Assembly (NCBI GenBank): GCA_017618625.1
Contig: JAFZTV010000031.1
Span: 1-61,541, forward strand
Direction of reading: 5' to 3'
From: Bacteroidales bacterium
Lineage (GTDB): Bacteria; Bacteroidota; Bacteroidia; Bacteroidales; P3
DNA: 61,541 nt
Shown here: in pieces, positions 1 through 7,515 of the stretch
Position numbering within the stretch: position 1 is the first letter of the stretch
Layout of the letters: every line of letters starts with the position of its first letter
Notes under the pieces: model-generated
Told to the model about the DNA's origin: nothing
What the model saw: only the letters and a program-made list of their open reading frames with translations
Database searches by the model: none
Translations under genes and position numbers: made by a program

Positions 1-377
1 CTTTTCACCAATCGGCGTGTCAGGTTGAAAAAACCACCCAGCGTGGTGTTTACCACACTGTCCCACTGCTCGTCCTGCATAAACACCAGCAGGTTGTCCT
101 GACGTATGCCGGCATTGTTCACCAGCACCGATATGTAATCATCTGGATGCGACGCATCCCAAGCTTCAATGGCAGCTTCTACATTGCTTGCGTTCGACAC
201 GTCCAGTTTCATCAGCTCGGCTTTGCCGCCTGCTGCTACGATACTGTCAACTACTTCTTGTGCGGCTTTCTCGCTGTTGTTGTAATTCACAATCACCGGG
301 TATCCGTCCTTTGCCAGTCTCTCTGCAATAGCCCTGCCAAGACCTCTTGACGCCCCTGTTACCAATGCGTATTCCAT
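1..377 (-). CDS. fabG: 3-oxoacyl-ACP reductase FabG-like SDR (partial, C-terminus outside window)
   Basis: The reverse strand from the ATG at 377 reads MEYALVTGASRGLGRAIAER, a short-chain dehydrogenase. It has the NAD(P)-binding TGASRGLG motif at residues 7-14 and the NNAG motif near residue 88. The window edge cuts it after about 125 of an expected ~245 residues, before the catalytic Tyr/Lys. FabG-type enzymes reduce 3-oxoacyl-ACP in fatty acid or polyketide-like chain extension. It starts 3 bp after the stop of the ammonia-lyase gene, so the two are surely co-transcribed. That pairing suggests a specialised aryl-polyene or flexirubin reductase rather than the housekeeping FabG, but this is inference from context. 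Confidence 0.88.
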   Translation of the reverse strand, partial: MEYALVTGASRGLGRAIAERLAKDGYPVIVNYNNSEKAAQEVVDSIVAAGGKAELMKLDVSNASNVEAAIEAWDASHPDDYISVLVNNAGIRQDNLLVFMQDEQWDSVVNTTLGGFFNLTRRLVK

Positions 378-380
378 AAC

Positions 381-1901
381 TTAAAATTCTCTAAGATATT
401 TTTCCACCTCCGCGATCTCTTCATAGAACGGAGTGTCTTCAACAAATGTCGGGATTATAGCGCGTACAGCATCGTAATGTTTCTTCGAAGCCGCACACAG
501 CTTGTCGGCCTTCTTCAGGCAGTCGGTTGCCTGCGCCAAGGCAATGAAGTGTATTGCCATCACCTGATAGCAGTTGTCTATAACCTCTTTGCACAACAGC
601 GCCGTGTTTGTTCCCATGCTCACTATGTCTTGGTTGTCGTTGTTGTTCGGTATGCTGTGCACATAGTTCGGCATCGCCAGCGTCTGGCACTCTGCCGTGG
701 TGCTCGTGGCGGTGAACTGGCACGCCTGCATGCCGTAGTTCAGCCCTAGCACTCCCATGTTCAGGAATGGTGGCAGTATGCCGTTGATGCGGTCGTGGAA
801 CAGGTAGTTCAGCTGCCTCTCAGCCGTCATGGCCATCCTCACCACCGCAATCTTCACTTTGTCCTCCTCCAGCGAGATATAGTCGCCGTGGAAGTTGCCT
901 CCGTGATACACGTTCTTAGTTTCGGGGTCAACAATCGGGTTGTCGCTCGCCGACTGCAGTTCCTCTTCCAGCACGCGTGCTGTGTTGTGCAGTGTCTCGT
1001 AAATAGGTCCCATTATCTGCGGTGTGCAGCGCAGCGAATAGTACGGCTGTACCTTGTGGCCGAAAGTGGTGTCTTCGGTATGGCCTCCGTTGTACAGTTC
1101 GTGTTCGCGGTTGAGCAGACATTTGCTGTCGGCCGACAACTCACGCATCATGCGTGCCACTTCTATCTGTCCCTCATGACGGCGGCATTCGTTCAACGGT
1201 GCAGCCATCAAGTCGTTATAGCTTGCCGCAATCTCGTTCATCCACACACTTGCCAGCACCGACAGGTCGAGTAATCGCTCTGCATAGTGTTGGTTCACGC
1301 AGGCTATGCCTGTCATCACCGATGTGCCGTTGGTGATCGAGAGACCTTCGCGGATATGTATTCCTATGGGTTTCAGGCCGAGCTCTTCCATCACGCCCTC
1401 TGTCTCGCGCCATTCGCCTTTGTAGTGCACCTTTCCCTCTCCGATAAGTGTCAACGCAATGTGGGCCAGCTGCACAAGGTCGCCGCTTGCTCCCACGCTT
1501 CCGTGACGGGGGATGAATGGGCATACGCCCTCGTTGATGAACGACACCAGCAGCTCCGCCACCTCGCGGTGTACGCCCGAGCGGCACTGCAGTATTGAGC
1601 CGAGACGGGCAATCATCGCAGCCTTCACATAGATGTCGTCCAGCGGTTCTCCCGCACCGGTTGAGTGGCTACGTATGATGTTGTACTGCAAATTCGACAG
1701 GAACTTGTCGTCCACTCTCCACTGTGCCATCGGCCCGAATCCCGTGTTGATGCCGTAAATAACCTTGTCCGACGAGAATTCCTTCAAAAAAGCATGGCAA
1801 TCGTCGATGCCTTGCAGAACTTTGTCGTTAATGGTGATACGCTCTCCTCCAAAAAGGATTTTTTCTACGATAGGAAGCGTGAAATTGGTTACGTTTATCA
1901 T
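381..1901 (-). CDS. Aromatic amino acid ammonia-lyase, flexirubin-type tyrosine ammonia-lyase (HAL/PAL/TAL family)
   Basis: A 506-aa MIO-dependent ammonia-lyase that removes ammonia from an aromatic amino acid. The MIO-forming Ala-Ser-Gly triad is at residues 138-140 (GSVGASGDL), and the substrate-region motif RSHSTG is at 77-82. NGTSVMTG, YHGGNFHGDY and SIPNNNDNQD are also present. The RSHSxG and GNFHGDYISLE segments resemble, from memory, the Flavobacterium johnsoniae tyrosine ammonia-lyase, which supplies 4-coumarate for flexirubin. I therefore favour TAL over HutH. A urocanate hydratase lies 31 kb away, so histidine ammonia-lyase is not excluded. I chose the ATG at 1901; the in-frame TTG at 1919 is less likely. 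It is co-transcribed with the FabG-like gene. Confidence 0.82.
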   Translation of the reverse strand: MINVTNFTLPIVEKILFGGERITINDKVLQGIDDCHAFLKEFSSDKVIYGINTGFGPMAQWRVDDKFLSNLQYNIIRSHSTGAGEPLDDIYVKAAMIARLGSILQCRSGVHREVAELLVSFINEGVCPFIPRHGSVGASGDLVQLAHIALTLIGEGKVHYKGEWRETEGVMEELGLKPIGIHIREGLSITNGTSVMTGIACVNQHYAERLLDLSVLASVWMNEIAASYNDLMAAPLNECRRHEGQIEVARMMRELSADSKCLLNREHELYNGGHTEDTTFGHKVQPYYSLRCTPQIMGPIYETLHNTARVLEEELQSASDNPIVDPETKNVYHGGNFHGDYISLEEDKVKIAVVRMAMTAERQLNYLFHDRINGILPPFLNMGVLGLNYGMQACQFTATSTTAECQTLAMPNYVHSIPNNNDNQDIVSMGTNTALLCKEVIDNCYQVMAIHFIALAQATDCLKKADKLCAASKKHYDAVRAIIPTFVEDTPFYEEIAEVEKYLREF

Positions 1902-1978
1902 TGTATGTGTGTGTTGCAAAACGTATATTTATATGGTTTCTAATATATTAATATTAACCATACGATATAAATAAATAG

Positions 1979-2009
1979 CAAAGTTACACATTTTCTGCAA
2001 ATAAACAAC
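1979..2009 (-). promoter_or_regulatory. Bacteroidota-type promoter for the ammonia-lyase/FabG unit
   Basis: On the reverse strand, TAACTTTG (plus-strand 1979-1986) matches the -7 consensus TAnnTTTG. GTTG (2006-2009) lies 19 bp upstream at the -33 position. The leader to the ATG at 1901 is about 70 nt and AT-rich. Confidence 0.5.
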
Positions 2010-2013
2010 AGAA

Positions 2014-2046
2014 AAGACGGGCAACCCTCATTGGGCTGCCCGTCTT
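2014..2046 (-). terminator. Rho-independent terminator of the 2-oxoacid oxidoreductase operon
   Basis: Perfect 10-bp stem AAGACGGGCA / TGCCCGTCTT (2014-2023 with 2037-2046). An inner CCC/GGG pair follows an A-C mismatch, and a U-rich tract follows on the minus strand. It sits just after the stop of the gamma-subunit gene. Confidence 0.85.
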
Positions 2047-2067
2047 GATTAAGTAGCGTGGCTTCTC

Positions 2068-2619
2068 TTACAGAACCTGGACGGGTTCGATGAGGCCTTT
2101 ACCTATCTCGATTGCCTCTTCGTTCTGCGGGATGAGTCCCCAGTGACGCTGCGGCAGTGAGTGCTCCAGTCCTTCGTGGATGTACTGTTTATCGACGATG
2201 GGTTTCAGTTTCAGGAAACCACCGAGGACCACCATGTTGAACACCTTCGAGATGCCCATCTCCTGAGCCTTCGCGGTGGCAGCAATCTTGTAGATGCTGA
2301 TGTCCTTGCGGGTGGGCTCGTGGGTGATGCCGTTCGGGTCGTAGATCAACAGGCCGCCAGGCTTCACGCTGCTCTCGAACTTGTCGAGCGACTGCTGGTT
2401 GAGGATGATGGCGGTGTCGAACTGGTTGATGATGGGCGAGCTGATACGCTCGTCGCTGATAATCACCGACACGTTGGCGGTACCACCGCGCATTTCGGGA
2501 CCGTAGCTGGGCATCCAGCTCACTTCCTTGTCTTGCATTACTCCGGAATAGGCCAAAATCTTACCCATAGAGAGAACACCCTGTCCTCCGAATCCGGCTA
2601 TGATTATTTCTTCTGTCAT
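2068..2619 (-). CDS. 2-oxoacid:ferredoxin oxidoreductase, gamma subunit
   Basis: A 183-aa protein starting MTEEIIIAGFGGQGVLSMGK. GFGGQG near residues 8-13 is the hallmark of the gamma subunit of pyruvate/2-oxoacid:ferredoxin oxidoreductases. It is the last gene of a four-gene operon (ferredoxin, alpha, beta, gamma) that converts 2-oxoacids to acyl-CoA and reduces ferredoxin in the cytoplasm. I start at the ATG at 2619, since the open frame upstream to 2670 runs through a 7-bp repeat. A ~115-bp repeat-rich spacer separates it from the beta gene, and the terminator at 2014-2046 follows it. Confidence 0.9.
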   Translation of the reverse strand: MTEEIIIAGFGGQGVLSMGKILAYSGVMQDKEVSWMPSYGPEMRGGTANVSVIISDERISSPIINQFDTAIILNQQSLDKFESSVKPGGLLIYDPNGITHEPTRKDISIYKIAATAKAQEMGISKVFNMVVLGGFLKLKPIVDKQYIHEGLEHSLPQRHWGLIPQNEEAIEIGKGLIEPVQVL

Positions 2620-2636
2620 GTTTCTTGTTGTTTTTA

Positions 2637-2722
2637 GGTGATTAGTGATTGGTGATTGGTGATGAGACAATTGAACTCTACCGTTACATTTGACTATTCA
2701 CTCATCACTATTCACTCGTCAC
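2637..2722. repeat. 7-bp tandem repeats forming an imperfect hairpin in an operon spacer
   Basis: The spacer between the gamma and beta subunit genes holds GTGATTAG/GTGATTGG-type units (about 7 bp) at 2637-2666. Two 14-bp copies of ACTATTCACTC(A/G)TC lie at 2693-2720. Arms 2645-2666 and 2701-2722 pair at 17 of 22 positions. The GTGATTAGTGAAT-like motif recurs in leaders near 7470 and 18560. Confidence 0.6.
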
Positions 2723-2734
2723 TGATTATTAATT

Positions 2735-3583
2735 TTACTGCATAACGCTCAGCGGGTGGTCAACTGCGAGACGTGCCACATCGACGTTCTCGACGAGTTT
2801 GCCGTCAACCTTGATGTCTCCCACAGGGTAGTTGGGCATCATGTTGTCTTCCATCCACTTGTTGGCCTGTACCGGAGTCATCTTCCAACCGGAGTTGCAG
2901 TTGGAGAGGATCTCGACGAAGCTGAGACCTTTCTTCAGTTTCTGGTTTTCGAAAGCTTTGCGGATAGCGGCTTTGGCTTTGCGTACAGCTGCGGGGGTCT
3001 GCACACTCTGACGGGTCACATAGTAGGTGCCGGGCAGGGTGGAGATAAGCTCGGTGATACGCAGCGGGTAGCCGTTGATATCGACGCGACGGCCGTAAGG
3101 CGTGGTGGCGCTCTTCATGCCGATCAGCGTGGTGGGAGCCATCTGTCCGCCGGTCATACCGTAGATACCGTTGTTCACGAAAATCATGGTGATGTTCTCG
3201 CCGCGGTTGCAAGCGTGGATGGTCTCGGCGGTACCGATAGCTGCGAGGTCGCCGTCGCCCTGGTAGGTGAACACGAAGGTGTCGGGGTTAAGACGTTTCA
3301 CAGCGGTAGCCAGCGCGGGAGCACGACCGTGGGCGGCCTCCTGGAAATCGATGTCGAAATAGTTGTAGGCCAACACGGAGCATCCTACGGGCGATACTCC
3401 TACTACATTGTCCTGAATGCCCATCTCGTCGATAACTTCGGCGACGAGGCGGTGGGTGGTGCCGTGTCCGCAACCCGGGCAATAGTGCATGACCGCGTCG
3501 GTGAGCACTTTAGTTTTGGTGTAAACCTCGGTGTAACCCTGGTTCAACAGCTCTTGTTTGCGAGCTTCTATATCTTGATTCAT
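2735..3583 (-). CDS. 2-oxoacid:ferredoxin oxidoreductase, beta subunit (thiamine diphosphate binding)
   Basis: A 282-aa protein starting MNQDIEARKQ. CPGCGHG near residues 35-41 is typical of the TPP-binding beta subunit. The TPP/Mg2+ segment runs from YQGDGDL to FVNNGIYGMTGGQ. With the alpha subunit it decarboxylates a 2-oxoacid and passes electrons to the small ferredoxin. The ATG at 3583 is preferred over an in-frame TTG at 3592. It lies in the middle of the operon, with repeat-built spacers on both sides. The exact substrate (branched-chain 2-oxoacid or 2-oxoglutarate) cannot be read from the sequence. Confidence 0.92.
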   Translation of the reverse strand: MNQDIEARKQELLNQGYTEVYTKTKVLTDAVMHYCPGCGHGTTHRLVAEVIDEMGIQDNVVGVSPVGCSVLAYNYFDIDFQEAAHGRAPALATAVKRLNPDTFVFTYQGDGDLAAIGTAETIHACNRGENITMIFVNNGIYGMTGGQMAPTTLIGMKSATTPYGRRVDINGYPLRITELISTLPGTYYVTRQSVQTPAAVRKAKAAIRKAFENQKLKKGLSFVEILSNCNSGWKMTPVQANKWMEDNMMPNYPVGDIKVDGKLVENVDVARLAVDHPLSVMQ

Positions 3584-3600
3584 ATTCTTCAAATTATTTT

Positions 3601-3684
3601 GTTGATACGTTGATATGCTGATATGTTGATATGTTTTTTCGCGTCGGATTTCTTATCAACGGATAAACCTATCAACTTATCAAC
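3601..3684. repeat. 8-bp tandem repeats in inverted arms (operon spacer hairpin)
   Basis: Arm 1 (3601-3633) is four copies of an 8-mer close to GTTGATAT. Arm 2 (3652-3684) is four copies of the complementary 8-mer, TTATCAAC-like. The arms pair at 26 of 33 positions around an 18-nt loop. On the transcript this hairpin begins a few bases after the alpha-subunit stop codon. Confidence 0.7.
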
Positions 3685-3687
3685 GAT

Positions 3688-4770
3688 TTACTTTATAATC
3701 TTGTTCTCAAGTGCCTCGAGTACCTCGGTCGGGGTGGGGATGATACCGCCGAAACGGCCGAAGTGTTCGGTCTTCACGTTGCACTCGGTTGCGAGACGCA
3801 CGTCCTCGATCATCTGACCGGCGCTCATCTCCACGCAGAGGATACCCTTCACGTGTTTGGCGACCTCGGCCAGCTGTTTGGTCGGGAACGGGAACAGGGT
3901 GATGAGGCGGAACAGACCGACCTTGATGCCCTTCTCGCGAGCCATCTGCATAGCCTTCATGGCGATGCGGCTTGACGAACCGTAAGCAACGAAGATATAG
4001 TCGGCGTCGTCGCAGTTGAGCATTTCGTAGCGGACTTCTTTCTCTTTCATCTCGGCATACTTGGCCTGGAGTTTGTGGTTGAACACCTCCTGACGGGCCG
4101 AGTCGAGTTCGAGCGAGGTGATGATGTTGTGAGGACGGTTGGCGGGTTTGCCCCAGGTGCCCCACGGAGCGTTCTTGCGGCGCTCTTCTTCTGTCCAGCG
4201 CGGCACATAGTCGCGGGTGTAGAGCTTCTCCATGCACTGTCCAATAGCACCGTCGGAGAGGATGAGGACAGGGTTGCGATATTTGAAAGCGATGTCCCAG
4301 GCGTCGAAGACGAAATCGTACATCTCCTGGACGCTTGCGGGAGCGAGGGTGTAGAGCTGGTAGTCACCGTGTCCACCGCCCTTCACGCTCTGGAAGTAGT
4401 CGCTCTGCGAAGGCTGGATGGTGCCCAATCCGGGACCGCCGCGCATCACGTTGACCACCAAGCAGGGGATTTCGGCGCCGGCGAGGTAGGTGAGACCTTC
4501 CTGCATCAGCGAGATTCCGGGAGATGAGCTGGAGGTGGCGACCTTCTTGCCGGTAGCGGCACCGCCATAGACCATATTGATTGACGCCATCTCGCTCTCG
4601 GCCTGGAGAACTACCATTCCGGTCTCCTCCCAAGGTTTTTCGGCCATAAGGGTTTCCATAACTTCGGATTGCGGGGTAATAGGATAGCCGAAGTAGCCAT
4701 CAGTACCGCTGGCAATCATTGCTCGGGCAATAGCCTCGTTGCCCTTCATCAGTTTCAGTTCTTTTGCCAT
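3688..4770 (-). CDS. vorB: 2-oxoacid:ferredoxin oxidoreductase, alpha subunit (VorB/KorA-like)
   Basis: A 360-aa alpha subunit starting MAKELKLMKGNEAIARA. It has the pyrimidine-binding-domain motif GYPITPQSEVMETL near residues 28-41, SSSSPGISLMQEG, and the C-terminal transketolase-like domain with ITLFPFPTKQL. Its length and motifs fit the VorB type (2-ketoisovalerate:ferredoxin oxidoreductase) common in Bacteroidales; the KorA (2-oxoglutarate) type is close and not excluded. The gamma domain is a separate gene here. It follows the ferredoxin gene by 21 bp. Confidence 0.9.
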   Translation of the reverse strand: MAKELKLMKGNEAIARAMIASGTDGYFGYPITPQSEVMETLMAEKPWEETGMVVLQAESEMASINMVYGGAATGKKVATSSSSPGISLMQEGLTYLAGAEIPCLVVNVMRGGPGLGTIQPSQSDYFQSVKGGGHGDYQLYTLAPASVQEMYDFVFDAWDIAFKYRNPVLILSDGAIGQCMEKLYTRDYVPRWTEEERRKNAPWGTWGKPANRPHNIITSLELDSARQEVFNHKLQAKYAEMKEKEVRYEMLNCDDADYIFVAYGSSSRIAMKAMQMAREKGIKVGLFRLITLFPFPTKQLAEVAKHVKGILCVEMSAGQMIEDVRLATECNVKTEHFGRFGGIIPTPTEVLEALENKIIK

Positions 4771-4791
4771 TGTATTTTTTTGTTTTTCTGT

Positions 4792-5010
4792 TTAACACTT
4801 GATTTTGTAAACCGAGATAACGCCGTCTGGGCATACCATTGCGCAGCTGGCGCATCCGATGCATTTGTCATTCACGGTCTCGGTGTAGTTGTAACCCTTG
4901 CCGTTTACATTTTTCGACAATGCGATGCATTGCACCGGGCATGCGGCGAGGCATACTGCGCAACCCTTGCAACGTTCCGTGTCGATTACGATTTGTCCTT
5001 TAAATGCCAT
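4792..5010 (-). CDS. 4Fe-4S ferredoxin-like delta subunit of the 2-oxoacid oxidoreductase
   Basis: A 72-aa protein with two 4Fe-4S cluster motifs, CKGCAVCLAACP near residues 14-25 and CIGCASCAMVCP near residues 51-62. It is the electron-carrying delta subunit and the first gene of the operon. A promoter with TAACTTTG lies about 55 bp upstream. Confidence 0.93.
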   Translation of the reverse strand: MAFKGQIVIDTERCKGCAVCLAACPVQCIALSKNVNGKGYNYTETVNDKCIGCASCAMVCPDGVISVYKIKC

Positions 5011-5065
5011 AGTTTTAGATTTATGTGATTAATAAAATTTGATACTTTCTTTCAAAGTCGGACTG

Positions 5066-5073
5066 CAAAGTTA
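5066..5073 (-). promoter_or_regulatory. -7 element for the 2-oxoacid oxidoreductase operon
   Basis: Reverse-strand TAACTTTG matches the Bacteroidota -7 consensus. A GTTG at plus-strand 5094-5097 is a possible -33 element with a gap of about 20 bp. Confidence 0.5.
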
Positions 5074-5297
5074 CGAAATTTTCTTTCTATATACAACTAT
5101 AATTTTTTTACCTCATCTGCCATCTCTGTTTAATCTCTAAAAATCAATCTACTATGAATCCCATGCCCTCCACATCCCTATTGTCATATAGCAAACCCCG
5201 CAAACACACTAAGGCTTCACCTGCATACAATACAGTCCCCCCATGCTCTCAACCCCAACAGTACCTCCCCCCCATCTTGTCTATCAGTCAAACCACA

Positions 5298-5584
5298 GTA
5301 GGTCCAGAATAGGCGCAGAATAGGCGCAAAGTAGGCTCTGTATAGGCTCTGTATAGGGTCTGTACAGGGTCTGTAAACACCTGATGTGGGTCTGAAGTAG
5401 GTCTAAAGTAGGACAAAAGTAAATGCAAAGTCGGAGCAAAGTAAAACAAAAGTAAAAGCAAAATAGACCAAAAAGTAGGAGAAAGGTAGGCCAAAAGTAG
5501 GAGAAAAGTAGGCAAAAAGTAGGCCAAAAGTAAAACAAAAGTAGGAGAAAAGTAAAACAAAAGTAGGTGAAAACTAGGCGCCAA
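5298..5584. repeat. 11-bp period tandem array, about 26 units
   Basis: The stretch splits into 26 consecutive units. All are 11 bp except one 12-bp unit at 5463-5474. Typical units are GTAGGCCAAAA, GTAGGAGAAAA, GTAAAACAAAA and ATAGGCTCTGT. Neighbouring units are most alike, as expected from slippage or local duplication. It fills the 690-bp gap between the ferredoxin gene and the lipoprotein at 5704. The rest of that gap (5100-5297 and 5585-5703) is C-rich or unremarkable. Open frames across the array are only periodic peptides and are not called. Confidence 0.92.
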
Positions 5585-5703
5585 TTTCTTCTTTGTGGGA
5601 TGGATCTAAAACAAATCGGGGACGAAAAAAGTCCAATTGGACCCCCTTAGCCCAATTGGACATCTTAAACCTATTAGCCCTACAGCCCTCTTAAGTCAAA
5701 AAA

Positions 5704-6138
5704 TCATTTTTTCCCTCCGCGGCCGTTGGGCATTGGTGCCGACGTGCGTCTTTTTATCAAGTCGTATGCCTGCCACTTTCCGTTGCGCTTTCTCAACTCA
5801 ATCTCTCTCGAGTTGCGCTTCCTCGGTGTCTTCTTGTGCCACACCGCTGTCGCCGTTGTGTCGCTCGTCAGTTTCACATTCGTTATCCTCACCTTCGCTG
5901 GCAGGTCCTGTTCTATCACTTTCCTGTCAGTCTGTGCCAGGAGCGTACGGGCTGTCCCCAGCGTCTCTTTCTTTGTTTCCTCCGAGGCGTATTTCTCTGC
6001 CCTGTTCACATCGAAGTTCGCCAGCGACCACACATATTCGTATGCCACCTTCTTCACCGCCTTCTTCTCGGCCGATTTCTCGCATGCGCAGCTGCAGAAA
6101 AGCATCAGCGCGCATATTGAATAAACTGTTAGTTTCAT
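5704..6138 (-). CDS. Small lipoprotein, NTF2/DUF4878-like
   Basis: A 144-aa protein starting MKLTVYSICALMLFCSCACEK, a lipoprotein signal peptide with a cysteine cluster at residues 15-19, so it is probably anchored in a membrane. The mature part has a helical region (KVAYEYVWSLANFDVNRAEKYAS), then strand-rich sequence ending NGKWQAYDLIKR. This resembles small SnoaL/NTF2-fold (DUF4878-type) lipoproteins common in Bacteroidales. No enzymatic residues are evident and the function is unknown. It begins just 17 bp after the terminator hairpin of the upstream gene. Confidence 0.72.
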   Translation of the reverse strand: MKLTVYSICALMLFCSCACEKSAEKKAVKKVAYEYVWSLANFDVNRAEKYASEETKKETLGTARTLLAQTDRKVIEQDLPAKVRITNVKLTSDTTATAVWHKKTPRKRNSREIELRKRNGKWQAYDLIKRRTSAPMPNGRGGKK

Positions 6139-6154
6139 AGTATTCTTTTCAAAA

Positions 6155-6186
6155 CAAAAGCGACTACACTAATGTAGTCGCTTTTG
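6155..6186 (-). terminator. Rho-independent terminator after the two R-tailed lipoproteins
   Basis: Perfect 14-bp stem (6155-6168 with 6173-6186) around a 4-nt loop CTAA. The outer pairs are CAAAAG/CTTTTG, and a U-rich tail follows on the minus strand. Confidence 0.88.
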
Positions 6187-6215
6187 CATGTTTATTTAAG
6201 ACCTTTCAATGTCTA

Positions 6216-6563
6216 TTAGCGACGACGTCTTGCAGTACCAGAAACAGTACCATCCTCGTTGGTCTTAACCTCGATTTTACCGCTGTTGACCTCAACTTTG
6301 GTATCACCAGCCTCAACTGATACACCACCGTCGTTGTTCTTAACCTCTACCTTAGGAGTAGATTTCTTAGCGGGAGCGGCCTGTGCGGGAGTCTCCTGAA
6401 CGGCCTCGGCGACCTCTACGGGAGCCTCTTCTACGGTCTCCTCAACAACCTCCTCAACGGGAGTGCTGTCGATAGGTTCCTCAGCGGGTTTGTTGTTGTG
6501 GCAAGCCACGGTCAGACCCATAACTGCAACTGCAAGAGCGATGTTTCTTACGATAGTTTTCAT
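6216..6563 (-). CDS. Acidic small lipoprotein with C-terminal polyarginine tail
   Basis: A 115-aa protein with a lipoprotein signal (lipobox LTVAC near residues 17-21). A low-complexity Glu/Val/Pro/Ala region rich in VEE and APVE repeats follows, then a strand-rich VEVKNNDGGVSVEAGDTKVEV segment. It ends in GTARRRR. It forms a unit with the gene at 6599, 35 bp upstream, which also ends in a run of arginines. Function unknown; the composition suggests a periplasmic or surface structural role. Confidence 0.72.
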   Translation of the reverse strand: MKTIVRNIALAVAVMGLTVACHNNKPAEEPIDSTPVEEVVEETVEEAPVEVAEAVQETPAQAAPAKKSTPKVEVKNNDGGVSVEAGDTKVEVNSGKIEVKTNEDGTVSGTARRRR

Positions 6564-6598
6564 GTTTTTTCTTTTTTAGAGTTATTTTTGTGAATTGA

Positions 6599-7093
6599 TT
6601 ATCTTCTTCTAGCTTTACCTTTTGCCTCGACGAGAGTAGTATCGACTGTCCAAGAAGCGTTGTTCATGGTAATCTTCAGGTCAGCGTTCTCTTCACCAGC
6701 CTTCAAAGTCTCAACAACTTCGGCGTCAATAGTGTGAGCCACCAAGTCGATAGCGGTGATTTCCTGACTTTTGGAATCGACATTCCATCTGGAAGCTCCA
6801 TTAGCTGCTGTGTCAGCTTCGCCATTCTGATAGAAGAAGTAATAGTTGTTGTAGTTTCCAGCCGCGGTTCCAGTTTCACCATACACGAATGCACAGTTCA
6901 GGTCGTTGATATTGGTCTCGTAAGCTTCCATCAGAAGTTTCTGGTTCTGTTGGTTGCCAAGAACCTCACCTGCAGTCCACTGCTCTTTGTTGAACTTAAC
7001 GGTCAGAGCGTCCTTCTCGGTTTTTCCTCCGCAAGAGACGAACATGGCGGCAGCAACACATGCTACAGCGCAGAATGCAAAAATCTTTTTCAT
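6599..7093 (-). CDS. Small lipoprotein of unknown function, C-terminal ARRR tail
   Basis: A 164-aa protein starting MKKIFAFCAVACVAAAMFVSCGGK with a clear lipobox (FVSC, Cys about 21). The mature part is rich in Asn, Thr and Tyr (NYNNYYFFYQNGEADT) and looks like a single beta-rich domain. It ends KGKARRR, which parallels the ARRRR end of the next gene although the codons differ. I do not recognise a family. It is the first gene of the two-lipoprotein unit driven by the promoter at 7150-7179. Confidence 0.72.
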   Translation of the reverse strand: MKKIFAFCAVACVAAAMFVSCGGKTEKDALTVKFNKEQWTAGEVLGNQQNQKLLMEAYETNINDLNCAFVYGETGTAAGNYNNYYFFYQNGEADTAANGASRWNVDSKSQEITAIDLVAHTIDAEVVETLKAGEENADLKITMNNASWTVDTTLVEAKGKARRR

Positions 7094-7149
7094 TGTTTTG
7101 AAATTTTTAGTTAATAATGATTGATTAAAGATTCACGTTTTTTGTACTG

Positions 7150-7179
7150 CAAAGGTACAACTTATTTCGTTTTAACAAA
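7150..7179 (-). promoter_or_regulatory. Promoter for the lipoprotein pair
   Basis: Reverse-strand -7 TACCTTTG (plus 7150-7157) and -33 TTTG (7176-7179) are separated by 18 bp. It lies 57 bp upstream of the ATG at 7093. Confidence 0.65.
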
Positions 7180-7437
7180 TTTTCACGCTTTAAATTTGTG
7201 TTAAGAAATATTAAAATTATCTTAAAATATTGATTTTCAATACTGTTTTTTCCTGTTCCAAAAACCACCCAAAACTGCCCAACCGCCCTATTATCACATA
7301 TCTACGCCCTCACCTAAACCCGGTTTAAGCATCATTTTTGTCTTTTTCTTATATTTTTTGCAATCTCTCTCCCCCTGGTCAAAAAGAATTTTAGTCCTTT
7401 TCTAAATCCCCCGTCACCCTCTCCGGAAAAAATATAG

Positions 7438-7445
7438 TATCTTTG
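7438..7445 (+). promoter_or_regulatory. -7 element for the nitroreductase gene
   Basis: TATCTTTG matches the -7 consensus about 70 bp before the ATG. The leader carries repeated AATCACTA/TTCACCA-type units (7470-7515). The rest of the divergent gap 7180-7437 is AT-rich then C-rich, with no other feature seen. Confidence 0.5.
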
Positions 7446-7515
7446 CAAAATCACATATTAATACATTTGTCTAATCACTATTCACCAATAACTAATCACT
7501 AATCACCAAACACCA

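Noticed and set aside
381..1901. Straight assignment as histidine ammonia-lyase (hutH) because hutU is in the window
   Set aside because: hutU is 31 kb away in another unit, while the lyase is paired with a FabG-like gene and its motifs resemble flexirubin-type TAL; kept as an alternative only.
2756..3613. 285-codon plus-strand open frame
   Set aside because: Antisense of the TPP-binding beta subunit, which has all expected motifs.
5284..5584. Overlapping minus-strand open frames of 84 and 98 codons, Leu/Phe/Tyr-rich
   Set aside because: They are translations of the 11-bp array (an 11-residue period in the peptide) with no start context or recognisable domain.
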